Source: Candidatus Bathyarchaeota archaeon (GTDB taxonomy: Archaea; Thermoproteota; Bathyarchaeia; 40CM-2-53-6). Taken from it: 40,394 bases of DNA. Positions 37,857 to 40,394 of this stretch are shown here, in pieces (position 1 is the first letter of the stretch; every line of letters starts with the position of its first letter). The stretch lies in NCBI GenBank assembly GCA_005882895.1, contig VBBD01000023.1:1-40394 (forward strand), in the 5' to 3' direction. Both the position numbers and the translations under genes were made by a program. The notes below the pieces were generated by a model. That model did not search any database, was not told the origin of the DNA, and worked only from the letters and a program-made list of their open reading frames with translations.

Positions 37857-38052
37857 GACCGTTATTGGCTCGCCGATTTTGATTGGGGCGGCAAGTGACG
37901 TCGCTGTTCCTTCTTGCAGAATTATGGATGCAGGGCCGTCGATGAGAAGGGTTTTCTCTTTCTGGAGCCGAAGTTTGGGGAAGTATCTTCCTCCTAGGCA
38001 GAGTTATTCAATCTAGGCGAGTCTCGCTCCTCAGACTGGTTGATTCTTGGTT

Positions 38053-38733
38053 ATGGAGAGGCTGAGCACGGGGACGAGTGGTCTGGACCGGTTGTTGAAG
38101 GGGGGCTTTGCTCTTAGACAAATCAATCTGGTCTACGGGGAGGCGTCGACTGGGAAAACGGTCTTGGCGATGCAATCTGCACTCGGAGCCGCGGCGAGGG
38201 GCTTCAAGGTTTTCTTTGTTGACGCGGACCTCTCCTTCTCGGTGCAGAGGCTCGAATCCCTGGATCGAGGGAGCGAGCTCGCTGAGAACATTGTAGTGTT
38301 TCAGCCAGAAGACTTTCGAGAACAGACTCGGATAACCGAGAGCTTGGAGGTTCTCTTGTCAAAGACTCCAGCTTTATTGGTGGTTGACTCGGTGACGGGT
38401 CTCTACCGTGCCGATCTCGAGAAGCCTGGAACGGTTTTTGTCCACAATCGTGAGCTGAACAGGCAGCTGGCCTATCTGTCCGATCTCGCCTCAAGATTCG
38501 AGCTTACTATCTTGTTGACTGGACAGGTTCATAGCCAGCCGAGCCGAGGGAACTGGCTTATCGCGCCTGTCGCGACTAGGACGCTGAGACACTGGTCGTA
38601 TCTCATCTTGAGACTGCGCCCAACTCCAAGACGTGACGTGAGAGAGTGTCTCGTCGAGAAGATAGATGGTAGAGAGGCTAGGGGTCCGAGGGCACTGTTT
38701 AGGATTGGCAAGACTGGATTAGAAGATGTGTAG
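38053..38733 (+). CDS. RadB-like RecA-superfamily ATPase
   Basis: LSTGTSGLDRLLKGGFALRQINLVYGEASTGKTVLAMQ; LLVVDSVTGLYR. Confidence 0.85.
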   Translation: MERLSTGTSGLDRLLKGGFALRQINLVYGEASTGKTVLAMQSALGAAARGFKVFFVDADLSFSVQRLESLDRGSELAENIVVFQPEDFREQTRITESLEVLLSKTPALLVVDSVTGLYRADLEKPGTVFVHNRELNRQLAYLSDLASRFELTILLTGQVHSQPSRGNWLIAPVATRTLRHWSYLILRLRPTPRRDVRECLVEKIDGREARGPRALFRIGKTGLEDV

Positions 38734-38816
38734 CGTTTGGTTCATAACTGTGCCTGGTTGACGGAGCGGATCAAGGCTCTAGGCGATCCAGTCTGGGAAT
38801 ATTTCTAGACGCTTTA

Positions 38817-39278
38817 TTGTTCATCGGGCCGTCATACGTGGCGAACGCTGCACCTCTCCTCCTCGGCGGCGGCACTCCACTGGATGGGGGAAAGAACTTT
38901 CTCGACGGAGAGAGAATTCTGGGCGCACACAAAACGGTTCGAGGATTATTCGCAGGGATCATAGGTGGTTCCGTGATAGGGCTTGCCGAATCACCAGTTG
39001 ACAGCCGCCTTCTGCTAGGCGGTATTATGATCGCGTTGGGAACGGTTCTCGGGGATCTGGTGGGCGCTTTTCTAAAGAGGCGTATCCGGATAAAACCGGG
39101 CAGTCCGCTACCGATCGTGGACCAGCTGGATTTCGTGTTCGGTGGTCTGCTCCTTGGACAGGTCTTTTTCCAGATGAATCTGCTATCTGTCCTCATTGTG
39201 ATATTGGTGACTCCGCCGATTCACCTAGGAACGAATTACGGAGCGTACTTGCTCGGAATCAAGAGGACACGCTGGTAA
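38817..39278 (+). CDS. carS: CDP-archaeol synthase (CarS/DUF46 family)
   Basis: SYVANAAPLLLGGGTPLDGGKNFLDGERILGAHKTVRGLFAG; four-TM pattern; TTG start, N-terminus uncertain. Confidence 0.85.
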   Translation: MFIGPSYVANAAPLLLGGGTPLDGGKNFLDGERILGAHKTVRGLFAGIIGGSVIGLAESPVDSRLLLGGIMIALGTVLGDLVGAFLKRRIRIKPGSPLPIVDQLDFVFGGLLLGQVFFQMNLLSVLIVILVTPPIHLGTNYGAYLLGIKRTRW

Positions 39279-39353
39279 ACGTCAAAAATAGACGCGTGCT
39301 TGTATCTGCATAAGTCTAAAATCCTCACCTTCTAACGAACTCGCCTCTTAGAA

Positions 39354-39878
39354 ATGTCAGCTCCGCCGACAAAGAAGAAGAGCAGAAAGGGCCTTCTAGT
39401 TCTCCTAGTTATCGTAGTTGCCGCTGCTGTTCTGGTAATTCCTCCAGCGTTGGCAGGGGGCTTGATGGTTCCGGTTTCCAAGGTGGTCTTCGGCGAGACC
39501 ACAGGGTCGCTTTCAGCAACGCAGGCGGCCGCGAATGTCTCATTGGTAACAGCGTACGAGTACTATTTTTCGATCAGGACCGGAGGAATGCTCAGAACAA
39601 GCGATACAAGCGTGTCCAGCTCAAACGGCAACACCAGCATCACAATGGATCTGAAACTGACTAATCCATCTGGTCAGACGGTGGATCTGGGAAACACCAA
39701 CATCAGCGGAGGATTAGGCACGAGGACTCATACGATCTACTTGTCGATCGATCAGGGCGTAAAGGTCTCCGGTTCCTACACTCTGAATATAGAGCTTACA
39801 GTTCATGTGACTGTTCTTGGGATCTTGGGGGTTAGTATCTACTCAAAAACCGTAGTGGCCACGTTCACCGTGACTTAG
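39354..39878 (+). CDS. Membrane-anchored extracytoplasmic beta-rich hypothetical protein
   Basis: KKKSRKG + TM (LLVLLVIVVAAAVLVIPPAL), then beta-rich domain. Confidence 0.65.
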   Translation: MSAPPTKKKSRKGLLVLLVIVVAAAVLVIPPALAGGLMVPVSKVVFGETTGSLSATQAAANVSLVTAYEYYFSIRTGGMLRTSDTSVSSSNGNTSITMDLKLTNPSGQTVDLGNTNISGGLGTRTHTIYLSIDQGVKVSGSYTLNIELTVHVTVLGILGVSIYSKTVVATFTVT

Positions 39879-39894
39879 GAAGACAGCTGCTCAG

Positions 39895-40113
39895 GCACTC
39901 TTGCGTCGCGAGTCGCGTTCGCTAAGACCCCCCTCCTGGAGAGGTCACTTGCTGTCTGGCACGTATTATGGGCGAGTCTCGTGATTCAGGGCGCGTTCCG
40001 GGCTTGGGTCGGATAATGGATGGTGGGATTTCGTCGGGGGGATCCCGAACGTTTGGAGGGAAGTCTAGGGACCCCCTCTCATTTTCAAGATCAGGGCTGA
40101 AAATGGGCGATTT
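39895..40113 (+). repeat. ~219-bp intergenic element, copy A
   Basis: gcactcttgcgtcgcgag...cgctaagaccccc...tctggcacgtattatgggcgagtc..attcagggcgc...gatcagggctgaaaatgggcgattt aligns to the reverse strand of 27766..27975. Confidence 0.75.
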
Positions 40114-40138
40114 CTTCCTCTATCTTGAGGACCACAGC

Positions 40139-40394
40139 TTAGTTCGGACGGCGATTAGCTCCATTATCAGGTTGTGCTAGGGCTTGTCCGGGCGGAGCCT
40201 GTGATATGGGAGGATATGAAGGTGGCACGTTTGGACTGCTGGGAGGTGCGAAGAGACGCGCCATAGCCATAGCGGTTTTGCTCTCCCTAACCTTCGCCAG
40301 AATCCCCGGTTCTACCCGTCGATAGAAGAGTGTTGGCGCGAGAATACATGAGGGCAATAATGATGCGAAGAGGGTGGTTGTGAGCGCGATTGCC
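40139..40394 (-). CDS. C-terminal part of a membrane protein truncated by the window edge
   Basis: Open to window end: AIALTTTLFASLLPSCILAPTLFYRRVEPGILAKVRESKTAMAMARLFAPPSSPNVPPSYPPISQ... Confidence 0.45.
   Translation of the reverse strand, partial: AIALTTTLFASLLPSCILAPTLFYRRVEPGILAKVRESKTAMAMARLFAPPSSPNVPPSYPPISQAPPGQALAQPDNGANRRPN

Noticed and set aside
39968-40180. 70-aa forward ORF inside element A (MGESRDSGRVPG...)
   Set aside because: The homologous copy B is interrupted by stops in the corresponding frame, so coding is not supported.

Overview
The window is a gene-dense archaeal segment. The archaeal assignment is inferred from a CDP-archaeol synthase (CarS)-like protein, RadB-like recombinase, Clp1-type polynucleotide kinase, PAC2 protein, aKMT-like methyltransferase, frequent TTG/GTG starts and TATA-box-like promoters; a TACK/Thaumarchaeota-like lineage is plausible but unproven. 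Recognisable content: cupin, tandem Ig-like secreted protein, ABC exporter, DUF5519 protein, PBECR-like/DUF2283 toxin-antitoxin-type pair, WD-like 'TSDGGYVVAG' repeat secretory protein, 3-HIBDH-family dehydrogenase split by a frameshift, two paralogous membrane proteins resembling inactivated M48 peptidases, GH5+PKD glycosidase, DHA2-type MFS, AbrB-MEDS-like regulator divergent from a CheB-CheR-PAS-histidine kinase plus response regulator, DUF47/PiT phosphate module, ArsB/NhaD-type permease, HExxH protein, Fe/Mn SOD, MBL hydrolase, PfkB kinase, tandem Yip1-like proteins, HD phosphohydrolase, and a PAC2 gene next to a possible PAC3/4-like gene. The most unusual signals are: (1) a ~215-bp non-coding element present in two inverted copies 12 kb apart (27.77-27.98 kb and 39.90-40.11 kb), with a motif TGAtAATGGGCGAGT recurring every ~100-130 bp; (2) a nearly identical 23-bp palindrome-like promoter element in front of two small genes, one a short RHH-like regulator with a paralog elsewhere in the window; (3) paired pseudo-M48 proteins; (4) the PAC2 + PAC3/4-like pair; (5) an unusually high number of frame-disrupted genes. 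All family assignments come from reading motifs by eye; no database search was run.
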